A stretch of DNA of 64,000 bases from Mansonella perstans. Taxonomy: Eukaryota > Nematoda > Chromadorea > Rhabditida > Onchocercidae. Position 1 is the stretch's first letter, and the number at the start of each line of letters is the position of its first letter. Made by a program: the position numbers and the translations under genes. Below are positions 1 to 12,600 of the stretch, piece after piece. The stretch is from positions 248,001 through 312,000 of the forward strand of contig JBAMDO010000053.1 in assembly GCA_037074765.1 (NCBI GenBank), given 5' to 3'. The notes beneath the pieces were generated by a model, which was not told where the DNA came from, did no database searches, and saw only the letters and a program-made list of their open reading frames with translations.

Positions 1-3000
1 TAACACATACCATAAATGAAAATTCCTGCAAGACATATTCTGTTTTTAAAATTTCATCCATTTCTAAATAATTTCAAATCGTGCATTTTCTAAACTCGTT
101 TTATTTTATTGCTAAATAAATTCTGCAATTTATCATTTCTCTTAGCGTTGAAAAATACGACATGGAATGAAGGTAATGGTGTGACATAACTAATCGGTTA
201 TGCCTAATTACCAAAAGGCTTCTGAGCAAGTCAAAAAAATTAAAAAAGGTTTGTTTAATGATTCGTTCAAAATGTCAGAAAGTGAGTTCTCAATAGTCGG
301 AAGTTTGAAAATGTTTTTGTATTTGTTGATAGATTTTTGGAATTGTGAGTATAAGACTATTCGAAACTCAGAAAGAATCGGAGGTTCTGCAAATTAAAAT
401 TAAGAATAAATCAAACTTGTTAATGAGAATACATAAACTAATTGGATGACATTAAATTAAAATGACCAAATTGCTGAAATCAAGTAAATAGATAAAGGGA
501 GAGTATGAATGATCTGCTTAAGTGTAAATAAACTAACTAAGCAAATACAAAAAGAGAAATTGACCATAAATATTCCCTCATAATGAAGTTTTTGTCCATT
601 CTGACATACATTTGACCAAAGAGGACGAAAAATCATGCAGTAACCCATGACCCACGCTACTTTTTGAATTTGAACATAGAAATCATCTCAGACTTTCAAA
701 TCACTTCTTCGAAAATTTCCAATGACTGAATTGAATGAAAAAAGTAAATGTTTCAAGATAAATACGGAAGCAACTGTCAATGTCAAAATGATAAAAGCTT
801 GCAAAAGCTTGTAAAAAGATGACAAGGATTATCGACTTATCATTCCAGATTATAAATCAGTCTTTTAGTTGCTGCATTACTTCGAGATCAGAAAAGATTT
901 TGAATTCATTAAACAAATATGCTCCTTTTTTTAAAATATCCACCTTCTTCTTCTACTACCATGTCTCATAGGAGCTTAGAACTTAGAACTATAAATATAC
1001 CTAGTAAAAAGGGGGCCACAGAAAAGTTATCCGATTTCCTTTACAGTATCCATATTTCGACTTAGTGGAAATAGGTTTGCAATTGAAGATTTTAAAAGTA
1101 ATTTTTATCATCAATAGCACAAATCGGTTTACTGAATTTTTTCTGGAAGTTTCTTCTTTGAAAGCCATCTCAAAATGATCACTTTCTTGAAAGTGATCTC
1201 ATTCTATTTAATATAGCTGATAAATTTCACCTATTATGTGCATAAGGAAAATTTTGCTGTCTAAATTTTGTTACTTACTGATGCGTAAAATTCAAATACC
1301 ATCAATGTTTTTTAACAGAAAAAAAATAGCGCTGGAGAACGGAAATACTTAAGCAAAAATTTTTTGTCATGTATGACAGTCAAATGCTTTCTGCCAAACC
1401 TGAAACGTGAACTAATCTACCTTTTACGCAGCTTTTTACAAAATAAGGAACAATAATAGGACATACGTGAAAAAAGACGTGTGTTTTAAGTATACATTTA
1501 TAGGAAATTCATTAACTAGAATGAACTACTCAGCATACCGTTGCAACAAGAACTTTTCCGCAACTTTGAAATGATTAAAAGAATGCTTTAAGACTCGGAA
1601 TAGAGTATTTTCATTAAATCAATTATTTTTTGCATGACTTTTTTTAAGTTTCGAAATCTGCCTATTATTTTAATAATTCGTAGAAAATACTGGAAAAATT
1701 TTTGAAGTTACTCAACGTGTTAATGTTCAAACATTTTTTACTCTTTGGGCATTGCAAAGTAAACTTGTGAGTAAACAGTTCACTGAAATTCCTCACAATT
1801 AAATTAAAATAAAAAATCTCTAGTACGAAAACTATTTTTGATTAATGACAATTAAAGAGAGAAAAAATCTCCTACTATGAAGTTCCAAAAGGGTTGCAAA
1901 AAATATCAATATGAAAATGTTCAAAGGTCATGTTACTAAAGTTTATACAATCATATAACAATATCGACCGTAAACTGATAAGATTTTTTTTTTGGAAAAT
2001 TGAAAGCAATCAGAAATCTTTTCCCGCCCAAATGAGATTTTTGGAATTCAAAATTTAATACATGTATAAATACATACATATATACATAAGACTCTGGTAC
2101 ACGACAGTTTCTTTTCAAATACAGCAGTTCGTCAGTCAAGGTCAATTGATTAGATATGAAATGTCTAGTTTAATCAGAACATGAAAATTATTTTCAGAAT
2201 GCTCTATTAAATATGCGAAAAAATACTGTCAATAAAATAATTCAATAATTTGAATGATTTCTGATCATTAAAAAAAAATAATTAGTTAACTGGATTTGTT
2301 ATACCAGAAATAGAAAACCAAAAATGGAACAAAATGGACGACAAATAATGAGTGAGAACAATATTCTCCTTCTGGAGATGGTAAGTAGGAAAAGTATTTC
2401 GGTTCGAAAGCGACAATTTGTCATGTGTTATGTTGCACAATAATTATTCTTGAATATTAAAGAAATGTTTTCAGTTTTAATATTTCGATGGTTTTAATTA
2501 ATTTAAATTAAATAATTTAAATTTAATTCCACAGTAGCAAATTAATTTTATTTAAACGCATAAGTAATAAAAAAAAGCACTGAACGAATAAAATAAGGAA
2601 AGAAACGATATGTTCGTATGAAACGTTTCTTCTCTATCGAGCTGATAATTTTAGCTTACAATCAATGTCTACTGATAACAGTGCTATTTTAAATGCTTAC
2701 GCATAGTCTGCAAATTTTCTGCCTGCTAAAAACTTTTTCCATTGACAATTTTTTCTATCAAAATTTCTTTGTCAAAGATACGACTCATTGAAAGTGAAAA
2801 AAAAAGATTGCTTAAAAAGAAAGAAAAAATAAAAAAAGTCAATGAAAGCAGCATATAACTTTTTTTTGAAATGAAACTCAAAATTATAGAATTTCAAGCT
2901 TTCAAAGAAATTGCAGCAAAACGAAAGGATAAATAAATTGGAGACAAGGGAAGAAGTTTCCGCAATGTCAACTTTGAGTTGCAGATAAATATGTATATTT

Positions 3001-5438
3001 AATATACTTACTTAATATCATTCTTAATGCATACTTAATATCGTTCTTACTCCATCAAATTTCTGAAAACAGTGTAGAAGCAGCAGCAGGAAAAATTCAC
3101 AACAAAGAACTTTATTCAACAAAGAAATTTCAAATTTTTAATTTTCCATCCCAACAGGCAATATAATAAACATGTCATATGTAAAATTACTGATGTCCTC
3201 GAAAATTTTGGCGAAAAATGAATAAAGGACACATTTTCGCAATATTTATGGGTAAATCAGCACTCAATTTCTGTTCATAACTTTTACCATCTAATTACTA
3301 ATTATCTAATTATTTAATAAATACTTAATTATCAAACTTATTGTAAAAAAATGTTGTATGAAGGAACAGGAAGACATGATCAAAAATTTACCTCTAGTAA
3401 ATATTGTTTACTAATCTTTCAATATTCAAAGATTCATTTCATAATCCATTAAGTGAAAATCTAGTTTTTATTTTAACCTTTTCATGATTTTTCAATGATC
3501 GCTCATATAGACAGATTAATTAGAAGATCATGCAAATCAGGTGTATTTTATGTAATTATTCTAATGAGCGAAACAAAAAGAAAGTCCGAGAGTACCAATT
3601 ACCAATCATCAGTGATGAATAAATAAGCACCTATTCTTCCGGTATGGTATCTAAATATCCTTTCACATCATTTGGGATAATCTCATCACTCACTGTTGGA
3701 ATGTTACAGAAAAAAAAGTACAATTAACAAAAGGCAGAAAAGTATTGCACTTCCATTACTATATTATACATTGGCGAATAGCCTGGAATCCAATATATAC
3801 AATACGCATCAGTTATATGTTGCGCACAATGACCTTCTGCATGTCGTAATGAATTATCGCTTTCCGCATCTCACATGACCGCTACAATGTAAACAAAAGA
3901 ATCAGCGTCTTCACATCAATCATAAATGACTTTTGAAACTCTGTTTAAATTATCCTAACAAATCATGAAAACATAAAAAAGAGAAGAGACCGTAAACAAT
4001 TTGCGTACGCTAAATTCAGCATTCTAAAACGTGTGTGACTTCTCAGCAATTACTGATTTTAATTAATTATTAATTTTAAAATTACGAAGATTTGAAGTGA
4101 CAAAAAAAATCTCAGCATGACTATAAAATTTAGATAAAAATTTTGAGTGCAACGATCACTATTGATACGAAAAACGTCGATGTCGCCACCATTTGCGTTT
4201 TTCCATATCATCACATTTGCTTTCTCCATATTCAATTTCCATTTTGATTCACATTCACGCCACTACACATCTCCATCTAATCAAACTTCTGCACTTCGAT
4301 ATCTTTTTCAACCTGCATCATCAATGTATCACCTACTTCATGAATCACTGAAGATGGACATACCAGACAAATAACTGATGTTTGGTTCTTTAATGATTAA
4401 ATAACGTTTGCGCCTCTTCTGGAAGGATCAAATTTACAGACTTATTCAACTGATAAACTAAGTCACAAATTATCGTGATGTAAAAAAAGTCACAAATTGT
4501 CACAGACTCATTCAACTGATAAACTAAGTCACAAATTGTCATAGACTCATTCAACTGATAAACTAAGTCACAAATTGTCATAGACTCATTCAACCGATAA
4601 ACTAAGTCACAAATTGTCGTGATGTGAAAAAAGTGAAACGTCAATGCAAAATAAATATCGTTGGCATTTCAATTAAAAAAAAAAAGAGAGAAATATGGAC
4701 GGAAGATGAAAGACAAATAAAATGATTGAAAAAAAAAAAAAAAAACAAATGATTAAAGGTATGGGTAGAAGACTTTAACTCAATGCAGAAATTATTATCT
4801 TTAGAAATGAGAGTTGAAAAATGTTGCTATCAAATAACTAAAACTAACCTATCAAATAACAATAGTCTTCTAGTTTATTAATGTTTATTTCCAATAAGGG
4901 GAGAGGATACGGTAATGCAAAAGCTAATTTAGAAATGAAAACTGTTGATATATGCAATATGTTTGCTTAGAAATGGTGGTATAAAAGATCTAGCATTTAT
5001 TGTTGATAAATGATAACACTATCAGTTAATGAGCGATGAATCATCCTCATAACAGCAATTATTATGGGTTGTAAACACGATTTACACTGATAAAATCTAA
5101 GACTTTCTACCGATCCAATTTCATTTCATCCAGCACAATTGATGAGATAAGGCGAGTAGCAGTGAGGTGTGATGTATGTATGTCTGAATCTGTTGTTGTC
5201 TATTAAGTTTTGCACTACCAACTCCACAACGTCCACTATTTGGCTATGGTTCAGAGGTCATTTGCATCGCTTTGTATTGCTGAATAATTCACTACATGGA
5301 TTCACTCTTATTATATCTCATTACATTGCTTGTACTTCTAAATCATTATTACAGTTGCATCTTATTTTTCCATTCAAAAGTTAAAATTGAAAAATAAATA
5401 AATTATAAATGCTAATAAATTCATCCTTTCTCTTTCAG
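1..5438. other. 5.4 kb with no supported gene
   Basis: AT-rich sequence with only short open frames and no recognisable domain on either strand. One phrase at 2323-2380 (ATG, 19 codons, then a good GTAAGT donor) could be a first exon, but I could not link it to a partner exon. A 39-bp minisatellite at 4436-4635 is listed separately. Confidence 0.5.
4436..4635. repeat. 39-bp minisatellite with matching end motifs
   Basis: About three and a half copies of a 39-bp unit containing CATTCAACTGATAAACTAAG and then TCACAAATTGTC. Both the left part and the right end carry a variant in which the unit runs into TCGTGATGT(A/G)AAAAAAGT, so the array is bracketed by the same motif. Because 39 is a multiple of three, the minus strand reads as an open 13-residue repeat, which I regard as a by-product and not a gene. 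Confidence 0.85.
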
Positions 5439-5554
5439 AAACAGGCAATGTGGGAAATATCAGAACACTGATAAACTGGATGGACCCCAAGCAGGATTCT
5501 TTCACAAATGATAACGATAATTTTCTAAATTATTCTGCTCGACAGAGCTGCTAA
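5439..5554 (+). CDS. possible terminal exon of an unrecognised gene
   Basis: A good acceptor (CTCTTTCAG, ending 5438) is followed by 38 codons open in one frame to a TAA at 5552-5554. The peptide is polar and coding-like, for example TLINWMDPKQDSF and NDNDNFLNYSARQSC. I do not recognise the family and could not find the upstream exons. It may be a chance frame. Confidence 0.25.
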
Positions 5555-6240
5555 ATATTTCCGTCTGCATCTATTTTTTAATGAATAACATCTACGGACA
5601 AAACCGCGTGGAATTACTTTAGTTTTTGTTGGAAATTTTAATTTAGATGTTATGTGAACTAGATCATCAATTCTGGACGATATAAAATTCGATGCTCAAT
5701 TTACGACTGAAATTGTTGCAATACTTCCACAGGAGTAACATGGCTTGAATAATATGAATAATGTTACAGTTTTGATCAAAAACATTGTTCAAAATTATTC
5801 GAAGATAGCAATAAAGATTTCCTGGTTGCTTCAACTACTATAAAGTAAACATTTTATCCTTGTCCCATCTATGCCTTCAGATACATAAAATTAGCCTTAT
5901 AATTATTAAGGCTAATTAATTACTTTCCGTTATTTGAAAGAAATCATTCGTTAACTTTCACATATTAAAATCCAAAATCCAGATCTAAGCATAACTACGC
6001 TAATATGTAATATGTATAACGCAATCTTCCTCAATATATTTTTTAGTATTATAGTTCCAGCAATGATGTAAGGAAACGATGTATGCAAATTATTTCAAGA
6101 AAATTGTAACACTGTGATTTCGAAAAAGAAAGTATAATGGAAACAATGGAAAACAAGCTTATACGTAGTCTTTTCTTTTTATCTCTGTAGATACAGTACA
6201 TATATTAATTCTCTCTTAATACAAAAATTTTAATAAATCA

Positions 6241-8047
6241 TCATCGAACATTGGCAAACTTAGCAACTGTCTGAGAAGTAAATTTCAATGGAACATTGCT
6301 TATATTTGTTCCTGCATTAATCAATGTCTTTATACCAGTATCAAGTCGTGCTCGAGTTGGTCCAATTATTCGCATTTGTCTATAAATACAAACAATTTAA
6401 TTATATTATTCCGATTTCTAACAATTCAATTATGCGAGAAACATGTGTAAAAATAGAAAACTGCAAAGATTTTGGCTCAAAATAAATTTTCACACCAGCA
6501 AAATGTTCTATCAGCATCCTAAAACCAACACGCAGAAGAATATACCAGATTTTTAAAAAATCTTGTAAAAACATTTATTGATTTTGGTCTTTTCTCAGTT
6601 TCATAAATTTCATGGACAGTTAAATAAATAATCAGCAGAAAAAAATCTGTAGCTTTTCAGGAATAAAAACTTGTGGTGCGAAGAGATTTTAAGTAATAAT
6701 AAATAAATTCTGCGCCAAGAAGCACATCGAATGCTGTGCTATATTCATTTTTTTTCCATCTTGAGAAACCTTGACAATTAATTTCAAAATACAAGTTTTA
6801 AAAATGACAACACCTTATATGAGTATCTCGACCATTCTGGTGATTCTGTACAACTTGCAGTTGTAAGACAAAAGCTCGAGATGGGCCCCCGGAGGCATCG
6901 CGTAAGTCAATTACCTAAAAATGAATGATGATTTAATCTTTTTTCGACCATCTTCTTCCATTTATTTTTTTAAACAGGACATTACCTTTAAAATTTTTAC
7001 CTTAGCCTTACTTTTATCTTAGCCTTTAAATCACAAAACCAGATTATATATACTATAAAAGAAAAGAAAAACATGAAAAAATTAACCTGCCAACCAACTG
7101 GTTCGGAAAAGACAACTGTTAAACCTTCATCTAGATCCAGAACTGATGAACCAAGACGTACAACTACCCTGTAAAAAAGATATTACTGAGATTTGAAAAA
7201 TTACAAATAGTTAGCTTAAAATCATAATTTCTGAATAATATTCATAACAATTCAAGTTAAATGATACCCTAACATTTACACAGTCCAAAAAAATTCTGCG
7301 GATTAAATAATACACAATCTAATCAAGTTATTGAATTTTACGTTTAAAGTATCTTGGATGGCACCGCTGAGTAAAAAGCTTGCAAATATAAAAAGCTAGT
7401 TTTTTAAAGCTAATACTTAAATTTCAACTTGGCCCTCACCGATTTTTTCTCTAAAAAGATTGCTTTTGATAATTTCAACAAGGATTTATCAGTAATCAAG
7501 AAATTTACTTGCTAGGTGTATACGACTCATCAGTTTTGTAATCCAAATATAATAGAAGATATGAAATATTTGTTTTCCTGCTAAATTCAATTGTGACTGT
7601 GTGCGGTTGCGGGCCATCCGATTGCCAGTATTGTTCCAGATCATCATCCAACAATTGCTGGATGCCAAAACCATCTAAAAACAAATGAATTGAACAAGAA
7701 TATATACTAACTCAGTTCGTTTGCATTTGATCTAAAATTCACGATTCACTATTCCCTAGTTTTCTGAGAAGTAAAAAAAAGAACTTGGCTTTATTTCCAG
7801 TTATTATCTAAATCTTTTTAATTAAAAAGTATGAAACGAGAAGAGCTAAAAGTAAAAGAAAGTTAACTTCGGAAAGGAAAATTTAAAAAAGACCGGTTTT
7901 ACAACTGGATAAAGTCCAAAACGCTTGATTGGATATATCGCGTACATCGCCAACATTGTTCTTCGGTAACGCTGCTATCCATGGTGTTGTTCCACTATCT
8001 TTTTTCGGTGTTTGACTCTCTAATACATCATTTTCATCCACTTCCAT
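6241..8047 (-). CDS. ANAPC10: anaphase-promoting complex subunit 10 (APC10/DOC1)
   Basis: APC10 is the processivity subunit of the anaphase-promoting complex, the ubiquitin ligase that triggers chromosome separation and mitotic exit. With the coactivator it forms the receptor for D-box substrates. Five exons join in phase: 8047-7894, 7674-7509, 7168-7087, 6914-6814, 6379-6241, giving 213 residues, longer than human APC10 (185) mainly at the N-terminus. The DOC domain runs from about residue 35 to 170. Diagnostic stretches are AFWTLSSCKTDGFGIQQL, LLDDDLEQYWQSDGPQPH, DYKTDESYTPSKVVVRLG and VVQNHQNGRDTHIRQM. The ATG at 8047 opens an acidic N-terminal extension. The protein ends NVR, where vertebrate APC10 ends in an Ile-Arg tail that docks on CDC27. 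It lies 523 nt downstream of HOP2 on the same strand. A TTTTTCAG about 47 nt before the ATG could be a cis or SL trans-splice acceptor. Confidence 0.95.
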
Positions 8048-8570
8048 TTTAGTATAAGTTTAAATGAAATAGCATCGTTATTGGAGGAAAACTGCTGAAA
8101 AATTCTGACATTGTTAGCGAGTATGTTGAAACTTATTCAGCCAAAATGCGTCATTCATGCTGTGGCACAAAAAAATCATTGTAAACATACTCAAATAAAA
8201 TATAAAAATTAGAAAGAAAAACTGCAAAAGCATAAAAGAAGTAGAAAATAACATCATAAAGAAGGTATCAAGGATTCATTTTAAAACATCAAAGACATGA
8301 AAACCGGAAATAATTTTTTCTAACAATCAAAAAACAAGTTTTATGCTCTGCACAGATCTTAATTTAAATTATAGAAAACAGAAAATAAAGCAATAAATGT
8401 AACGTTTAAATTTCTAAAAAGTATGCACAGAATCAATACATAGAATTTGTACAGAATTAATACATAAGAGTATGCACAGAATCAATGATTTATTCATTGA
8501 TTGACAAATACTGGGATTTCGTAGTACAGTAAAGTGTGTAACAGGATGAGATTTTCATTTATAAAGTAAT

Positions 8571-10303
8571 TCAAGTAGGAGTTGACTCAAGTTCGAAACC
8601 CATATCTTCCTGAAAAATTTTTCCAAAATAACAGTTATTTTCAATTCCTCGTTCTACTTTCTAAGTTATTCCTTCATTTGGAAGAGTATTGAGATTTCAC
8701 AGGTATATTATAAATGGGCAAATATATAACCTACAGTGGAAATGGAGCAAGCTTAGCTTATTGCCTTTTATTTCTACGATCTGCACGCGAAATCATCTCT
8801 CTTATATGATCATAACTAATTTTAGACATAAAGATTTACAGGGATCAAAGAATGATATGATCTCAAAGCCAACATACTTTGTTATAATCAAATTCCAAAT
8901 AAATGAATAATTAGCTTACCATTAATTTCTTTTTCGAAGTGTTCATATTTTCAGCTACTGCATCAACAATCCGATCCGCAGTTCGCTTCCGTTCCTTGCA
9001 CTGTTTTTTGTAAAATTCTCGTTTTGCCAAAAGTTCCGACTTTCTTTGCTCATTTACAGTTTCGTTTTTCGCACAACTTATCATGTCATTGATACGATCT
9101 TCCATTTCCTTTATCTGGAAATACAGAAACTAATATTTTCAGGCCATTGCTACACAAGCAGATAGATAAGCAGGAATGTAGCCATCAATCAATCACTAAT
9201 CACGGTTATCAGCTGCTATGACTATCATTCCAGTTTTCAGTCAACTGTACCTCTAGATATGAAGTACCTGTGTCTTCAGAACTGTCTGCAGAGCAGTCAT
9301 CTCTTCTATGCTCAATGTACTTTCATAATTTTTCAACTCTGAAAAGAAAAAATTGTGCAAAAATAAACTTTAAGCGAATAAAATCGTATAGATTTTATTT
9401 CGAAAATTTTTTTTAAGCCGTTCTGTTATCATTTATAATTTTCGAACACTCTACATTAGATTCATAGTATAACATAAAAAATCTCTGCAAAAATATACTG
9501 TATCCTGCTTATTAGATAACTCAGTGATATGAAAACTCAACTATTAAAAATGATCTGATACTGAAAATTACCATTTTTCGCAATCTTGATCTGGCTGTTA
9601 AGTTCATTCAAGCGATTCTGCTTTTTAATAACAAAGTCATTCATCACCTGAAGTTCCTCTTCGCCACATGTTTCAATTTTGCTCTGGAAACAATTTCGAA
9701 TGAAATTGAATTCCTTCTTTCTTTCCTTCTTTACAATAAAATTTTCTGAATCGATTTTCAATGATTTTTATTCTGTATTTTATTGTATTTCTAAGGTAAA
9801 TATTAGCAAACCTGATCAGCAAAGTAGATTTTCTGTTTCGAGATAACTTTTTCACGTAGAATTCCTCGTTCCACTCCAATATCTAAGCATTTGATTATGT
9901 GCTGCAATTTTTTTTTTCTTTTTCATCGTTCAGTACCTTATAGTAGAATGTTTGAGAAATTTTTCAAAAATTCTTTTAAAATTCAAAATTTCTTTCTAGC
10001 AAATAATCCTTCAACTTTAATAACAAGAATCCAATTAATATTCCATCAGTGGACGAACTCACAGCTTTGGGATATTCCTGTCGGAGATTATTCCATACAT
10101 CAACAGCATTATATGGTCGGTTTTGTTGCAGCATATAATTGCATATTATCTCGATTGCTACAAAGTTGAATTTAATATAAAGAACATTTAGAAAATTCAA
10201 AGGTAAAATAGTAAGGAACAATTCTAAGAACAAAAATATGGAAAAATTCCTTACCAGCTTCATCCGATTGTCCTTTACTTACAGTGTTGATGTTCGATGA
10301 CAT
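8571..10303 (-). CDS. PSMC3IP: HOP2 / PSMC3IP meiotic recombination cofactor
   Basis: HOP2 works with MND1 as a dimer that stimulates DMC1 and RAD51 strand exchange between homologous chromosomes in meiosis. Seven exons join in phase: 10303-10255, 10157-10063, 9901-9812, 9683-9572, 9338-9268, 9114-8920, 8609-8571. They give 216 residues, against 217 in human. The N-terminal winged helix contains YMLQQNRPYNAVDVW and KQKIYFADQ. The middle is a coiled coil (residues about 80-150). The C-terminal region has FYKKQCKERKRTADRIVD and ends SKKKLMEDMGFELES, matching the family order. If the last intron is retained, the frame reads three codons past the GTAAGC donor and stops, giving a shorter tail. The start is placed just after a TTTTTTTGCAG acceptor. 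C. elegans has lost HOP2, MND1 and DMC1; some other nematodes keep them. Confidence 0.9.
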
Positions 10304-12600
10304 TCGATTTAATCCTGCAAAAAAATTATACAATAAAATATGCTAAAATCAATGGTGACAGTTGACAGTTCAGTCCTTACGTTTCTGCAGAATTGGATAA
10401 TTTCTACATTTCTTCTTCTAAGCAACTGGAAATGTTCTTAATCTGAATCTTTACGCTCAATAAATAAGCATTACTTGCATGGATAAAATATATGAAAATA
10501 GCAATGTATTGTATTACTTTAATTTTTCGAACTATTTTTGACAAATGGACTGAAATGAATCGAAGGAATGCAAATTACAGGGATAGGAAAAAGACGGACA
10601 AATCAATTTTATTTCAAATAACAAATATACAACTGTTGTTGCCTGCTATATTGGCAATAACCAAAATTGCTCACTTCCGGGAAAAAAGACTAAATGAAAT
10701 TAAAATTAAATAATCAATTAAATAGCATTATGAAATTGAATATTACATGACACTAAATAAAAATAAATTTTTAAATGTCAATGATAGAGCTAACAGTTTT
10801 AAATTATTTCATCTTGCTTTCACATAAAAGCTTTATGTGTTCCCACAGTGATATGTCATGATGAACCTCATTAATAAAGGATAGTATTAGCGTTTAAAAT
10901 TTAGAAAAGCAGAAAATAAAAAAACTTCAAGAAAGATTAAAAATATCTCGTCTATCATCTATTTTCAATCAATCTGGAAAGTAAGGAATGTTTTCCTTGT
11001 TGAAAAGATGCACCCATCAAAAAACAATAATGATCTCAAATCACAACAAATGATGACAATTATATTTAATAACATCTGAAACAAAAACCGGAAACGGAAA
11101 CAGAAATTCAAGACAATTTATAGTAGTTGATATATCGAATTCCTAATTTTGTAGTGATTTTCATACATAATGGTAATTATTATCAATCATTCCCTTATTT
11201 ATACATCAAAACCAACACCGCTTATGAAATGTCCTTGTTTAATGTTTAGAAACACAAAATTAATGAAAAATGAATGAGTTAAAAATTATCATTTCAGCTA
11301 ATAAGTCCAAGAAATGTCAAATATTAGCCAGTACTAGAGAGAATTTTTAATTACTTACTAGAATAATAGATAGAATGCATAGTTTTTCATATCAAGAGTT
11401 AATTAATTTCTTTCCTATACTTCATCAATATCACAATTTACAATCATCCATTTGCAGTGGCGATATCAAACAAATTAAGCCAATTATTACACTAATTATG
11501 GATGAACCGAAAAAAATGAACTGATCAATACGAACCGGAAAAATATATTATAGAAAATAATCTAAAATGAGCAAAATGAGCTAAATAATTACAAATTAGA
11601 TAATATTGGCGGGATAAATTTCTTTCTTTTTTTTGGATCAGGATTCTTATTACAATAACACAACACTATTGCTTAACCTTGTCTAAAGAAGTTCTCTCAT
11701 TTCCAGAAGTCTCCTCCTTTTCAGGTAGTATCACATTCAATTTAATATCTCATACGGATAACTGCCCAATATGTTGTCTTACATAAATATATGGATTTTT
11801 ATGCTAAATTTTCCTCAGTTAATATTAGTTCCTTCTAGTTTAGAATAAATTGCAAGTAATGCGCTGTACAGCAAACATTTTCCAAAACATATATGGTCCA
11901 TTGAACCCGATATATTTAGAAAAGCTCAAGTAGCAGCATATTAGAAAAAACATGACAACTTTATATAGGTGATTTGGAATGCATTAATAACTAATCCAAG
12001 ATAAAATTTCGAATTATTTCCTGGCAAAGAATAACAAGTCAGTTGCTCCATAGAACTTTTGAAAAAAAGTAACACTAAGAATAACGCTAAAAAATTTTAT
12101 AATAGAATGAAGAAGATATGCAGTAATGACATAAAATTTGTACAATAAGAGCAAATCTTTGCTAATGGTATTATCACAAATGAATAAAGAAGCAATAAAA
12201 TTACTTTGATATGTTGCTATGAACAATTGCTCAAAGCATAATTTTTCATTAACCCAATTTTCTTTAATTTAGATTTTTATCACAAATAAGTAAAAATAAA
12301 AGGCAAAACCTTCAAAAAACTAAATTAGATTAGGAAACCTAACTAAAAGTGAAATTTAATAACAACTAATTGAAATCCAATCAATATTTATTTCACTACA
12401 TATATTCCGATACCTTACGTACCCTCTGTATCTCCAAAATTATAAACCTTTATTATTAAAGTTTATTCACAAAATACAGTCATCACCTTCGTTCATTCAT
12501 TCAGTCTCTTTTATTTTCTATAGTTAACGACTATTAAGTTTAGTTTAGATTTCTAATAGATAACTAAAATATATGAGCAAATACAAAAATTTATTTATAT
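10304..12600. other. intergenic gap between HOP2 and TTK
   Basis: About 2.3 kb of AT-rich sequence. I see only short frames with no coding character, no RNA gene and no repeat. It should hold the 5' flank of HOP2 and the 3' flank of the TTK gene. Confidence 0.6.

Noticed and set aside
1951..2145. Minus-strand exon reading TDELLYLKRNCRVPESY
   Set aside because: A donor-like GTATAT follows, but there is no ATG or acceptor before it.
4390..4644. Minus-strand 84-codon repeat protein
   Set aside because: By-product of the 39-bp minisatellite; no splice or start context.
5188..5280. Plus-strand frame reading LPTPQRPLFGYGSEVICIALYC
   Set aside because: Short, no start, no splice signals that join it to a neighbour.
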